A stretch of 64,000 bases of DNA from NCBI RefSeq assembly GCF_042477335.2, contig NC_091260.1, forward strand, positions 52,843,001 to 52,907,000, read 5' to 3'. A program made the position numbers and the translations under genes. This document shows, piece after piece, positions 20,064 through 30,514 of the stretch (within the stretch, counting starts at the first letter, position 1; each line of letters opens with the position of its first letter). Source of the stretch: Ovis canadensis. Taxonomy: Eukaryota; Chordata; Mammalia; Artiodactyla; Bovidae. Below the pieces are notes generated by a model, which saw only the letters and a program-made list of their open reading frames with translations, had not been told where the DNA came from and ran no database searches.

Positions 20064-20445
20064 TTTAGTTTGCTGGGGCTACCATAACAAAGATTGCCAA
20101 CTGGGTGGCTTAAATGATAGATATTCATGCTCCTGCAGTTCTGGAGGCTGAAAGTCTCAGAACAAGGTGTGGGCAGGTTTTGCTTCTCCGGAACTCTTCT
20201 TGGCTTGTGGGTGGTTGTCCTCTCTCAGCACTCCATGTGGCCTTTTCTCCTTATGTGCACCCCTGGTGTCACCACCCCACTTCAGGACACCGGTTGTATT
20301 GGATTGGGGCCCCACCCTGAAGGCCTCATGAACTCAATCATCTCTTTGTAGGTCCTGTTTCCAAATGCAGTCACTTTCTGGAATGTGGGTTGGGACTTGA
20401 ACATGTGACTCTTGGGGAACACAATTCAGTCCTTACCAGGCTCTA
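20064..20445 (-). mobile_element. MaLR (MLT1-type) LTR, antisense
   Basis: Complement order of an MLT1 LTR: 'gtttgctggggctaccataacaaag', 'actgggtggcttaaatgatag', 'tgcagttctggaggctgaaagtc', 'gtattggattggggccccaccctgaaggcc', 'cacaattcagtccttacc'. Diverged, no coding part. Ancient retroviral LTR without an internal region. Confidence 0.62.
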
Positions 20446-20741
20446 GCACAGGTTCTCTAGTTTACTACCAACAGGTCCCACTGCCAAATAAACAGAGAGA
20501 GAGCTACAGCCTTTGGAAGCACTCTGAGGCCTGTTGAGGGAACTTTTGGGGGGCTCACAATTCATGTGTTGAGATTCACTAATCCAGAGGCCCAGGAACC
20601 TTACGGGGTGGGCGGCAATGAGAATATAAACTGCGGTGGTAGGTGAGACTGCTGGGAGGGAGACCCTCTTGGGATAAAGATGTGTAGACAAAACTGCGCT
20701 TCATGGGAAAATTGGGCATGGTTTTCTACAGCAGGTGTTGG

Positions 20742-20940
20742 CAAACTTGCTGTCAAGAGCTAGATAAGAAGTATTTTCTCTCTCTCTCTGTTTGGGCGAC
20801 TCAAGAATACCTTTGTAGCTGGAAAGTAGCCATAGGCAATGCCTAAATGAATGGATGTGGCCATGTTCCAATAAAGCTTTATTTACAAAAACAGGCGGCT
20901 GGTTGGATTGGGCCTGCAGGCCTTAAGTGCCCTGGTCTAG
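20742..20940. mobile_element. MER5A-like hAT transposon relic
   Basis: 'gcaggtgttggcaaacttgctgtcaagagc' followed by 'gtagctggaaagtagccataggcaatgcctaaatgaatggatgtggccatgttccaataaagctttatttacaaaaacaggcggctgg' matches the non-autonomous MER5A/MER5A1 layout, with a terminal 'ggcctgcaggcc'. Non-coding. Confidence 0.75.
20776..20789 (+). repeat. (TC)n microsatellite
   Basis: Seven TC units inside the MER5A-like element. Confidence 0.8.
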
Positions 20941-21584
20941 AGCACATCCTTCCTGGTTTTGATTTTATATAGATTCTGAGCCTGTCATTTGAACTATTTT
21001 ACAGCGTATAGACAAATGATAGCAATGCAAAACATCCTTGACCCTAAAGATGTAAAGTTTTGACCCTGGGAAGTTCAACTGACTTCCTTCTCTGCCTTTG
21101 AAAGAAGGCAGTCTTGCCTGAATTTGCACATTTCTTTCAATATTCCTGATCTATAAAAATATCTACCCTTTGTATTCTCCAGTTCTCCTCCTTCACTAAT
21201 AATGAGTTAAATAAAATCTTTAACATGCATTCATTTTTGATCTATAGGATGGTAATGATTTTGTCTTTTTTAAAAAAATTATCTTTTGAACAAATACTGC
21301 TGGGCAGTTTGAAAAGGGCTTGGAAACTGCACTAAGATCATTGTGATTCTGCCTTCTGAAGCAATAGTCTTTAAACTTTTTTATTATATGCCTTCGTCAG
21401 AAAATATTTTTAACCACCTGCCTTAACATACAAATATAGTATACTATATTCAGTGCCGTACATAGACTAACATATATAAACATAAACAAATAATAATTTG
21501 AAAAATAAAGAACTTGCAATAGTTTCTTTGCATATCCCAATGGATCTTCTTCCTAACACCTTTGGTTCTCTCTCTTCACTATTT
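20941..21584. other. AT-rich, no recognised feature
   Basis: Low GC with runs such as 'tttttttaaaaaaatt' near 21266. No SINE head and no gene-like frame. Confidence 0.5.
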
Positions 21585-21595
21585 TTCTGGACAAT

Positions 21596-21899
21596 CAGTT
21601 CAGTTCAGTTCAGTCGCTCAGTCGTGTCCAACTCTTTGCAACCCGATGAATCGCAGCACGCCAGGCCTCCCTGTCCATCACCAGCTCCCAGAGTTCACTC
21701 AGACTCACGTCCATCGAGTCAGTGATGCCATCCAGCCATCTCATCCTCTGTCCTCCCCTTCTCCTCCTGCCCCTAATCCCTCCCAGCATCAGAGTCTTTT
21801 CCAATGAGTCAACTCTTCGCATGAGGTGGCCAGAGTACTGGAGTTTCAGCTTTAGCATCATTCCTTCCAAAGAAATCCCAGGGCTGATTTCCTTCAGAA
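21596..21899 (-). mobile_element. BovB LINE 3' fragment
   Basis: Antisense, 304 bases, from 'cagttcagttcagttcagtcgctcag' to 'gggctgatttccttcaga'. It is nearly identical to 11821-12120, 48105-48405 and 49550-49850, so young. An 11-bp duplication 'ttctggacaat' (21585-21595 and 21900-21910) is exact. Confidence 0.95.
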
Positions 21900-21910
21900 T
21901 TCTGGACAAT

Positions 21911-22208
21911 AGTGAACCACAAATATTAACTAGTTGGAAAAAAAAAAAAAAAAGCTCTGAGTTAACCCCAACAATACACAAACAAAGCACATTGTTGTAA
22001 AAACTAACTCTAATTTGAGTTGATTGGCTCAGGGGATGGCAGAATTCCTCCTAAAGAGGGAACTGCACCTTCTTCCTGGAAAATAGCTTAATGGAAATGA
22101 TCGGTTATAAAAGATAAGCTTAGGCAGTCATAGCTAGATGGAAGCAGGTTCCATATGAAGAGTTAAATTGCTTGTCTAACAAACATGAGGATTTCAGTAT
22201 TGTCTACT
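21911..22208. other. Unassigned, poly(A) run
   Basis: Contains 15 A at 21939-21953 but no AATAAA close before it. The rest ('gttaaattgcttgtctaacaaacatgagg') is not recognised. Confidence 0.4.
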
Positions 22209-22215
22209 AGAGCTG

Positions 22216-22389
22216 AGGAATCCTTGGTGGTCCAGCAGTAAAGAATCTGCCTGCAATACAGAAGACACGGGTTCAATCTCCGGGTCAGGAAGATCCCCTA
22301 GAGAAGGAAATGGCAACCTGTTCCAGTATTCTTGCCTGAAAATTCCCACTGACAGAGGACCCTGGTGGGCTACAGTCCATGGGGGGGCA
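22216..22389 (+). mobile_element. Bov-tA SINE
   Basis: Head 'aggaatccttggtggtccagcagtaaagaatctgcctg', B box 'gggttcaatctccgg' and tail to 'ctacagtccatggggggg'. The last 35 bases are absent. Flanked by 'agagctg' (22209-22215 and 22390-22396). Confidence 0.88.
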
Positions 22390-22721
22390 AGAGCTGGGAG
22401 TGGAAGCTGTTAGGACTTTGGCAGAGAAGATGCGAAGGGGTTCTACTCTAATGAGGAACATGGCAGAGGGTGAGGTCATGGCTTCGAGTGGATCACAGCC
22501 AGGGAAACACAGAAAATGCCAGAGAAGTACAGCAAGTTCCCTACATATGAATGGGTTTCCTTCCAACAGCACGTTCGTTAAGTCCAATTTGTTTGTAAGT
22601 CCAACAAAGTTAGCCTAGGTACCCAACCAGCACAATTGGCTAGGCGGTACTGTACAGGTATAGGGTTATAATACTTTTTACACCAATAATACATAAAAAC
22701 AAACACAAAAAATACATACAA

Positions 22722-22963
22722 TTTTTTTTTTTTGACTGTACCATGTAGCATGAGGGATCCTAGTTCCCTGCCCAGGGGTGGAACCCGTGCCCCTTGCACT
22801 GGAGGCGGGAGTCTTTCTCTTTTTTGGCTTAAATAACAAACATGTATTTTTCACAGTTCTGAAGGCTAAGTCCAAGATCAAGGAGCTAAAAGATTTGGTG
22901 TCTGGTGATGCTCTCTTTGTTGAAGCACAGCATCTTGACTACTGGACCACGAGGGAAGTCCCC
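22722..22963 (-). mobile_element. CHR-type SINE with foreign filler
   Basis: The SINE reads in complement from 'ttttgactgtaccatgtagcatgagggatcc' to 'cactggaggcgggagtctt' (to about 22816), then resumes 'cttgactactggaccacgagggaagtcccc' (about 22931-22963). The 114 bases between belong to a different repeat, so the copy is interrupted within its head. Confidence 0.7.
22817..22930 (-). mobile_element. MaLR LTR fragment inside a SINE
   Basis: 'ggcttaaataacaaacatgtatttttcacagttctgaaggctaagtccaagatcaagg' and 'agatttggtgtctggtgatgctctc' match the MLT1-type LTR in complement. It has no LTR ends and no target duplication, only similar bases at both joins ('agtctt' and 'atctt'). Confidence 0.5.
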
Positions 22964-23239
22964 GGAGAACATTTTTAATCTTACAGTGCAATACCTTGAA
23001 AGTAAAATAGTACAATACAACAATTGGCATACAAGGACTGGCATCAAGTGAACAGGCAAGAAAAATTACTGACTGGAGAAGGAAGAGCGGGTCGGAGATG
23101 GTAGAGCTGAAGGATCATCTGAAGGAGATGGAGGGCATACTGCAGTTTCACTCACGCCTTATGCTGATGGAACACACATTGGTATTTTTGAAAGTTTGCA
23201 ACTTAAGGTTTCCAATGTAAAGGATTCACTGTATCTATT

Positions 23240-23980
23240 GTGTTGATGGTTCCTCTGACTGTGCCATTTATGCTCAATCATTTCTGGAGATTCCATAAAA
23301 ATCTGCTTTTGCTTAATGGAATCGAAATGAAGAGAGCAGCTAGTAACTCTGAAATTCTTTAAGGTGTCCAGAGGCAAAGAGAGCCAAGATCTGCATATGA
23401 GCTGGGAGCAGAGTTGAGGAGCCAGAGTAGAGAAGGAAGCGGAGATGGAACTGGGCTGTGACCCTAAACGTGTGATGGGGAGACTATGTCTGGCAGTAAC
23501 ATAGGGTGAGGCCTCAGCAGTGTCATTTCAGAACTAAGGAAAGATGACTGCTGAGCACCGGAGTATTAGAGGATTTTCAGCAGCAGGCTCTTGGGTTACC
23601 TGTTTTGAAAAATGTGGTGATGGATTGGAGAGCAACTAGTGTCGTTGGAGGGCAACGACACTAGAAACAGCGAACCAGTTAAAAGATTGCTGGAACACCA
23701 GGCAAGGATGATGAGGACAGAACGGGGGCAGAGGAAGTGTTTCTTCTGGAGGTAGAGTCTGGAGACCAGTATGAGGATTCCCTACAGGGGGAAAGAGGAG
23801 AGTCAATAGAAATAACATTTATAAAGCTCGGGTGGTCGGGTATCTGGTGACATGCCATTCCCCGAATTAGGAAACATATGAAGAACAGGTTTTCAGGAGA
23901 GATAATGGGTTCATAGTAGGATAGGCTGAATTTGAGATGCCCATGAAACCTGGCAGAGATAGGCTACAAAGAGCTGACAA
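23240..23980. other. Unassigned purine-rich sequence
   Basis: GA-rich on the plus strand with frequent 'gagaagga', 'gatgagga' runs. It holds the hairpin described separately. No gene or named repeat. Confidence 0.45.
23636..23664. repeat. Perfect 12-bp inverted repeat
   Basis: The arm 'ctagtgtcgttg' (23636-23647) and its exact complement 'caacgacactag' (23653-23664) surround a five-base loop 'gaggg'. It can form a 12-pair hairpin. The two arms carry two CpG each. It is not part of any repeat that I recognise. Confidence 0.9.
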
Positions 23981-23981
23981 T

Positions 23982-24185
23982 AAGGCTTCCCAGATGGCTC
24001 AGTGGTAAAGAATCTTCCTGCAGTGCAGGAGACTTGAGTTAGATCTCTGGGTTGGGAAGATCTCCTGGAGAAGGAAATGGCAACCCACTTCAGTGTTCTT
24101 GCCTGGAGAACCCCATGGGCAGTGGAGCCTGGTGGGGCTGTAGTCCATGGGGTTGCAAAGGATCAGACATAAGCTAGTGATTAAA
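23982..24185 (+). mobile_element. Bov-tA SINE
   Basis: Head 'gcttcccagatggctcagtggtaaagaatcttcctg'. The B box is altered ('gagttagatctctgg'). The tail ends 'agacataagctagtgatt'. Only a six-base similarity ('acaata') lies at both edges, so the ends are approximate. Confidence 0.9.
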
Positions 24186-24361
24186 CAATATAGCAGGAGA
24201 GAGATCAAGGCTAAAAACATCTCTGGGAATTGTCCTCTAAAAGGTGTCATGATTTTTGTTTATTGCCCTTTGACAAATGTTAAGAAAACAATAATCTTTC
24301 AGTTCATTTACTCATTCATTAAACCTTAATGAGTATGCAAACCATGTGCTAGATTCTAGGG

Positions 24362-24573
24362 CTTCCAAGGTGGTGTTAGTGGTAAAGAACCCACCTGCCA
24401 GTGCAGGAGACATAAGAAACATGGGTTCGATCTCTGGCTAGGGAAGATCCCCTGGAGGAGGGCTCAACCCACTCCAGTATTCTTTGCCTGGAGAATCCTA
24501 TGGGCAGAGGAGCCTGTCCATAGGGTCACAAAGAGTCGGATGTGACTAAAGTGATTTAGCACACACACACATC
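24362..24573 (+). mobile_element. Bov-tA SINE
   Basis: Variant with 'ggtgttagtggtaaagaacccacctgccagtgcaggagacataagaaac', B box 'gggttcgatctctgg', and tail 'gactaaagtgatttagcacacac'. A 13-bp duplication with one mismatch (24349-24361 'ctagattctaggg' and 24574-24586) bounds it. Confidence 0.93.
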
Positions 24574-24674
24574 CTAGACTCTAGGGGTAAATGATGAATA
24601 AGATCCTTCAGAAACTCATAGCCTTATCAGAGGATTAGGTCATGAACTAAAAGCAGAGCTGCAGGTGTGGGGAC

Positions 24675-25222
24675 CACTCAGAACCCCATGGTTGTTACAA
24701 AGACTTTTAAACTGAAGACAGTTGAGATTCCACAGATACAGAAAGAAGCCTTCTCAGAGCTTCTCTTATCAGACTTAAGGCAGAAACTTTAGAGAAATGA
24801 CGCGTGCCATAAATTCTCTCTTTGGGACAGGTCTGCCCCCAGGACAGACCAAGAGTAAAACCTATCATAAAACCCTTCTCTGGGGGAAATTTGATCCTGA
24901 TAAAGTCAGAAAGACTGCTCAAACCTGTGGAGACAAACATTACCGCAAACTTTACCTCTTGTTTGTTCTAAAAAAACCCTGTTTGTCTTTTCTAAAGAAA
25001 CCTATTTGTTCTTCCCATAGGAGTGTTTCTCCCTCCTCCCCTTTTCTACTAATCTGCTATTTCTAATAACCCTTAAAGTTGCTCATCACCAAGTACTTGC
25101 ATTTATGCACATTGCACATATAAATAAACTTTTTTTCCCCTGTTAATCTGTCTTTTGTTAGTTTAATCCATAGGCCCCAGCTACTAAACATAAGAGAATC
25201 AAACAAAAGTTTTTCTTCTTCA
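24675..25222 (+). mobile_element. Probable ERVL-type LTR
   Basis: Order: 'cagatacagaaagaagccttctcagagc', 'ggcagaaactttagagaaatgac', 'tctttgggacaggtctgcccccagg', 'cataaaacccttctctggggg', then 'tataaataaac' (AATAAA at 25122-25127) and a pyrimidine-rich U5-like 'ccctgttaatctgtcttttgttagtttaatcc' before 'aggccccagc'. This resembles MLT2-class LTRs. No internal retroviral region follows. Ends not resolved. Confidence 0.5.
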
Positions 25223-26640
25223 TCACCAGAAAGAAATTTCCATCCTCAATGGCTGACATCATGAAAGTGGCATTAAGGACAATGGGCAAAATAAAAAGAT
25301 GACCAGGTGTGGAAGAGAATAGCAGAGACTATTCATTCCATTTTTATGTACCTAAGAGTATTGTGGGAGTTAATTTACGGTAGGATTTATATCCACCCAG
25401 TCTTCTCAGACATTTTTCACCTCTCACCGCTAGGTCTTTCTCCTTCCTCATTCTAGATTTGTATACTATTCTTGACAATATCTCTTCCAAGGACAGATGG
25501 GAAGCAACGATAAAGTGGCTGAGATGTGGGATTTGGCACTCTGCCATGGCTAATCACCCACGTTGACTTCCCGTCCACTTTTCCACACTGGGTTTACAAT
25601 CTTCTCACTTGGGGGCTTTCCAGTCCTTGGAGGAGCTCAGATTTATCAGGAGATGGGTACTGAGTTTTGTTTCTTTCCACCTGACCACTCCCCAGACTCT
25701 CCCTGGGACAAGTTAGATTTATTTCCTTTCAGAAAAAAATTTACCTACACTAGCACTAGATCAGAAACCTCCCAAACTGTTTGCAAACCTCAAGGACTAT
25801 TTCAAGGACTTTGCCTCCAATTCATACTTTCCTATCTGTTTATATACCCTGTTCTTTTGTTTACTGCCTGCCAGATTTCATGTCAATAACATGCTTCAGG
25901 TTATCTCCCCTGGTTTTGTCCTCTATCTAATAAGTTTAATAATTGCCTCTTTTACCCTTCCAGAAAAGAAATCATCATTTCATATAGTTCTATTGTGTTT
26001 CCTACAACTTAATCCAGCACTGGGAATGTAATAGGGACAGAATTTAAAAAGTACTTTGAATTGAATTAGATGGAGTTATGTAGATGTGATCAGAGTTGTT
26101 TTTTTTTTTTTTAATCCAAACTATAAACTCAAAGTTACCATCTTTATAACTTTCTTGTTGTTATTTTCTATGAACTCTTTCATGGTCTATGCTCAGAGAG
26201 AACCCACGGGTATACAAAAGAGAATGGAAGCCCTGAGACCACAATGGGATTTTTGTTACTGGCCATGACTCTGGAAATCAGGAATGTTCCGTCAATACAC
26301 ATTCCAAAATTCCTAGCCTACACAGTCTGGCTTGCTTCCAGTATGTTGACTCTATTAATGGATACTTGAAATATATACCACTTTCCGCTCTTTATGCAAC
26401 TGTCTTAGGGTGGAATTTTCTTTTCTCCTCCCACCAGAATCTCAGAGTTGTTTCAGCTCCCAGCGTGTACTTACATGATCCTTTGTAAAACAGAGGGCTC
26501 AATATTTCCCAAGCTTTGAACCTTTAACTCCTCCAGGTCTGAGTTCCTTCTGGGTCTTCTCCTTCTTTGATTGGGCGGGCACAAAGGCTGAGGAGAAGAA
26601 AAGCAAGATGGAAAGTTTTAGAGTTTAAAAAGAGAGAAAG
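25223..26640. other. Long stretch without recognised features
   Basis: About 1.4 kb, moderately AT-rich. A 108-codon plus frame (25563-25889) has a hydrophobic C terminus but no domain I know. A run of T (26099-26112) is present. It may contain very old diverged repeats. Confidence 0.45.
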
Positions 26641-26737
26641 GGGGGTAGGACGAATTGATAGAGTAGGATTGACATATATACCATGCGTAAAATAGATGGC
26701 TAGTGGGAGCCTGCTGTATAGGACAGGGAGCTCAGTG

Positions 26738-26771
26738 CTGTGATCTGTGATGACCTGTGATCTGTGATGAG
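26738..26771 (+). repeat. 17-bp tandem duplication
   Basis: 'ctgtgatctgtgatgac' is followed directly by 'ctgtgatctgtgatgag', two units with one difference at the last base. It lies within the L1 3'UTR and is absent from the consensus as I recall it. Confidence 0.85.
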
Positions 26772-26823
26772 TGGGATATGGGCGAGGGGGTGGGAAGGAG
26801 ATCCCAGAGGGAGGGGATATATA

Positions 26824-26846
26824 TGTGTGTGTGTGTGTGTGTGTGC
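26824..26846 (+). repeat. (GT)n microsatellite
   Basis: About eleven GT units, followed by an imperfect 'gcgtgtgcgcg' run. Likely polymorphic. It marks the left edge of the SINE pair. Confidence 0.88.
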
Positions 26847-26869
26847 GTGTGCGCGTACACACGTATGTG

Positions 26870-27080
26870 GGTACACTCAGTTGTGTCCAACTCTTTGCGA
26901 CCCCAGGGACTGTTGCCCACCTTGCTCCTCTATCCATGGGATTCTCCAAACAAGAATACTGGAGTGAGTTGCTATTTCTTTCTCCAGGGGATATTCCCAA
27001 CCCAAGGATCGCACCAGCATTTCTTGCATCTCCTGCACTGGCAGGCAGATTCTTTAGTACTGCACAAGTTGGGAAGCCTG
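26870..27080 (-). mobile_element. Bov-tA SINE, left half of a head-to-head pair
   Basis: Complement copy: 'tacactcagttgtgtccaactctttgcgacc' to 'cactggcaggcagattctttagtactgcacaagttgggaagcc'. The B-box complement 'ggatcgcacc' has a changed base. Its head faces the plus copy at 27083. Confidence 0.88.
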
Positions 27081-27082
27081 AT

Positions 27083-27268
27083 AAATGCAGAATCTGCCTG
27101 CCACACTGGAGACCCAGGTTTGATCCCTGGGTTGGGAATATTCCCTGGAGAAGGAAAAGGCTACCCACTCCAATATTCTTGCCTGGAGAATTCCATGGAG
27201 AGAGGAGCCTGGCGGGCTACAGTCCATGCAGTCGCAAAGAGTGGGACATGACTGAGCAACTAACGCTG
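27083..27268 (+). mobile_element. Bov-tA SINE, right half of a head-to-head pair
   Basis: Lacks the first 30 bases of the head; starts about 'aaatgcagaatctgcctgccacactgg'. B box 'ggtttgatccctgg'. Tail to 'gactgagcaactaacgctgatg'. As at 13.9 kb, the inverted partners join at the head. Confidence 0.88.
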
Positions 27269-27352
27269 ATGCATAGCTGATTTGCTTTACTGTACAGAAA
27301 CAGAAACTAGCGCAACATTGTAAAGCAACTATACCCCAGTGAAAAAATACTA

Positions 27353-28811
27353 AGGATAAAAGTAAGGAAATAAAAGTAAAGAAAAAGATTTGAACCATAT
27401 AATAAATATACGTACATGAGAACACCTGGGAGAAGGTCTGGGTTTCAGGTTTCAGTGCAAACCAAGAGGTTGACCTCTGGCTTATTCAAAGAATCCTGAG
27501 GTTTTCAAGCCCACCTGGGAATCTAGGGACTAGCTGATGACTTCATATTGAAATCATGCAAAACCCATGAGCTCATGAGCTGGGAGATGAAACCCAATGA
27601 GACAAAAATGGCTTCAAGGGGACTTGCTGCAAGTCTGTGTAAGATCATTCAAACTGGAAGAGGTAAAAGTAGATAAAACCAGGCCACTGGAATTTGGAAA
27701 CTTTCTTGCAGGGACTTGTAGTGAAACAAAACTGCTTGGTTTCACCTAAGCCCTTGAAAGACTCTCAGAGAAACTGTAGGAGAAGAACTTGAAAGCAAGG
27801 AGCACTTTCTGTTTGCTTTAGCAATCACTGATTTCAGTGAGCGTGATTCTCAGTAGTTGATAAGGTCAGACTTATCTCCATAGTCCTTCCTACCCTGTCT
27901 TCAAGTGCACTCCCTTTGGGTACAATCCCAATGACCATCCTCCGAGGGCTCTCACCCAGCTGTGCTGCCTGTAGCCTTGACAGACATGTGTCTGATGTTT
28001 CGTCGGAGACAGCAGGCCCTGGAGAGCTACTGGACATGGTCCAGGCCCCCAGGAGCCTGGGCTGGAGAGGGTGTGGTGCTGGGCTCGGCCCCTAGGCTGG
28101 CACCAAGGAGGACCTGAGAGGAAATGCCCAGGAACCAAATGCTGCCCAAGTCAGGCAGATGGAGATCTGAGGGAAGAATCAGACAGGCTTAATCCAGGTA
28201 CAGAACCAAGGCTGAGCAGACCTTACCAAACGAGCCAATTTAAGGGAGCAATGAGGCCAAACAATCTAGCAAAAAGTATGTTTCCTGAAGTACTAGACTC
28301 TTAGTCATGGAAAGCAGGCTGTGAACTGCCCTGTGTAGGTCAGTTACACAGAGCAGGATCCACTGGAGTTATTTCATTCAGAAAGGATTTATTTCCGGAA
28401 TTTATATGGTTTAGAGAATCACTGAGAGGGCTGAAGAATCAGACTCAGAATTAAGATTCAGGAACAACTCCTAAATGAAACCAGGGAGGGCACCAAAGGG
28501 AGCCAAGATTTCTTCCACATTTGGAGGCTGCCTTCTCAATCAGGGAGCTGGTTCCAGAATCCCCTGCTATTGCCGAGATCAGGAGGCTGCTCTGATCAGG
28601 AACCACTGCCATCCCCAGTCCCTACTGGTCCTGCTGCAGTCGGCACCATCAAACGAGTTCAAGGTACCTGCTCCAACTCGAGGGAGCCAGTGACGGATGG
28701 CAGGGGCCTCTGTTTCCACCAACACCCGACTGCAGGGGAGGCCTGCCTGTGGAAGCAGTAAAAACAGTAGGAACAGGGAAGCCTCTTTTTTTTTTTTTTA
28801 AATCAAATCCA
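27353..28811. other. Long stretch without recognised features
   Basis: GC-moderate sequence with scattered short frames (67-82 codons) on both strands, none with a domain. A run of T (28787-28799) precedes the next SINE. No CpG island. Confidence 0.45.
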
Positions 28812-29006
28812 GCTTCCCTTGTGGCTCAGCTGGTAAAGAATCTGCCCGCAAGGCGGGAGACCTTGGTTCGATCCCTGGGTTGGGAAGATTCCCTGGAGAA
28901 GGGAAAGGCTACCCACTCCAGTATTCTGGCCTGGAGAATTCCACGAACTATATATTCCACAGGGGTGCAAAGAGTCAGACTCGACTGAGCAAATTTCACT
29001 TTCACT
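28812..29006 (+). mobile_element. Bov-tA SINE, Bov-tA1-like
   Basis: 'gcttcccttgtggctcagctggtaaagaatctgcccgc', B box 'ggttcgatccctgg' intact, tail variant 'ctggcctggagaattccacgaactatatattccac'. Young looking. No clear duplication. Confidence 0.92.
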
Positions 29007-29499
29007 GCACCTTTAACACATGCATAACACAGAGCAAAAGAACAAATGTAGGACCGTTGACCATATGTGTTAATTGCTACAAGTTACAAATCAAGCTGCA
29101 GATGTGTTCTACCCTTGACAAACATACCTTCATAGCAATGTGGATGTTCAGAGTCAAATTTAGGTTCTTGAATGCCTCAGAAGAACATGCCAGAATATGG
29201 CAGTGTGGGAGAGTTGGCCCCTGGCCCCAGTTTCTTATCCTGGACTCATCCTGTGCCACCATGAATTTGGGCCCATGTGTGTGGATGCTCCAGCTCAGAT
29301 GACCAAGCTCTGTTCACACTGCAAACTCCCCTGCCCTCCCCAAAGCCACCTCTGAGGGAGTTTGCTTTGCTCAGCTTTATTCTTGGCATCAACTCCGTTC
29401 TTTTGATTTTAAGTGTTTGGGAAAATAAGAAATGCTTCCCCACTGGTCTGCAATTTAGGAGCACACAAGGCCGTGTATAAGGTGGGGAGTCTGCAGGCC
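29007..29499. other. Unique sequence, nothing recognised
   Basis: A 140-codon plus frame overlaps from the SINE (28880-29302) and is SINE-derived at its start. The rest has no motif. It is countered by a 104-codon minus frame (29246-29560). Confidence 0.45.
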
Positions 29500-29672
29500 T
29501 TGGCAGGACCAACCTGGATCTGGCAAGTTTCCGAAATCCTCCAAGCCTCCATCCCTTCATCTCTAAAATGGTAACAATAGGACTTAGTTTTTAGGAAAAT
29601 GCATGGGAAGTGCCTAATATTGTGTCCCAGCATGCATTAAGTGCTCCAAAAAGTTAATCATTATCATTGTTG
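29500..29672 (+). mobile_element. MIR SINE relic
   Basis: 'cttcatctctaaaatggtaacaataggacttag', 'gaaaatgcatgggaagtgcctaatattgtgtcccagcatgcattaagtgctcc' follows the 3' half of MIR. Old and diverged. Confidence 0.42.
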
Positions 29673-29896
29673 CCGTGGTTACACGTTAACATGTAAGACT
29701 GACTATAGGGGAATGGCCACATTGTTAGGGTCTTTTAGAGCCTTGAACCAGATCTCGAATCAAATGCATGCACACTGCATCAGGTCCCTGTGCCCTGGGC
29801 CAATTATAGTCACTGCTTAGAGCAGGCTGGAAGTTTTCGCCTACCTGTCCTGTTCAACCGATAATGGCTACTTGGAAGACTGTTTTGAGGAAGTGT

Positions 29897-30112
29897 GTGT
29901 GTGCTAGGTCGCTTCAGTGTCTGACTCTTTGCGACCCTATAAACTGTAGCCCTTCAGGCTCCTCTGTCCATGGGATTCTCCGGGCAGGAATACTGGAGTG
30001 ACTTGCCATGGCCTCCTCCAGGGGCTCTTCCTGACCCAGGGATCGAACCTGTGTGTGTGTCCTGTCTCCTGCATTGGCAGGTGGGTTCTTTACCAAGTGT
30101 GACCTGGGGAAC
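29897..30112 (-). mobile_element. Bov-tA SINE
   Basis: 'gtgtgtgctaggtcgcttcagtgtctgactc' to 'gcattggcaggtgggttctttaccaagtgtgacctgggg'. An inserted 'tgtgtgtg' expands the head complement after 'gggatcgaacc'. No exact duplication was found. Confidence 0.9.
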
Positions 30113-30216
30113 CTGAGGCTAAATCTGGGCACAGTGCTGTGATTGATGAATAATGTCTGCTCAGGGTGTGGTGGAAAAATGGGGCCGCATGTGGACCAGG
30201 CATTTGCCATTCCTGG

Positions 30217-30434
30217 CTCGTGCATGCAAGCTCAGTCTTGTCTGACTCTTGCTGTTCCCTAGGCTGTAGTCCGCCAGACTCCTCTGTCCATGGAATGGTC
30301 CAGGCAAGAATACTGGAGTGGGTTGCCATTTCTTGCTCCAGGGGATCTTCCCAACCCAGGGGTCTAAACTGTGTCTCTGGCATCTCCTGCATTGGCAGGT
30401 GGGTTCCTTACCACTCGTGCCACCTGGAAAGCCC
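30217..30434 (-). mobile_element. Bov-tA SINE
   Basis: 'ctcgtgcatgcaagctcagtcttgtctgactc' to 'ccttaccactcgtgccacctggaaagccc'. The B-box complement is damaged ('ggggtctaaactg'). A 12-bp exact duplication 'tgccattcctgg' (30205-30216 and 30435-30446) flanks it. Confidence 0.95.
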
Positions 30435-30514
30435 TGCCATTCCTGGACAGGATCCCCTTCCTGAGTGTTAGGAAAGAAGATGGACTTGCAGAGAAGGATT
30501 GGGCATGAGCTCTA

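Larger units (their letters stand above)
22505..23235. mobile_element. Tigger-like DNA transposon relic
   Basis: The left part 'tccctacatatgaatgggtttccttccaacagcacgttcgttaagtcc' and the right part 'gaaagtttgcaacttaaggtttccaatgtaaaggattcactg' resemble the ends of a non-autonomous TcMar-Tigger element. Between them the phrase 'gtactgtacaggtatagggttataatac' fits the same group. A CHR SINE (22722-22963) is inserted. Family assignment is from memory. Confidence 0.45.
26645..27352 (+). mobile_element. Old L1 3'UTR with nested SINE pair
   Basis: Left part 'gacatatataccatgcgtaaaatagatggctagtgggagcctgctgtataggacagggagctcag' and right part (27276-27352) 'gctgatttgctttactgtacagaaacagaaactagcgcaacattgtaaagcaactataccccagtg' are consecutive parts of an artiodactyl L1 3'UTR. 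The inverted SINE pair and a TG run lie between them. Confidence 0.6.

Noticed and set aside
24675..25222. Complete endogenous retrovirus next to this LTR
   Set aside because: No primer-binding site, gag, pol or env wording follows within several kilobases. The same holds for the LTRs at 32.0, 35.1 and 52.3 kb.
26757..27280. Open frames of up to 169 codons on the plus strand
   Set aside because: They read through the inverted Bov-tA pair and the GT run. The peptide is the usual SINE translation product, not a gene.
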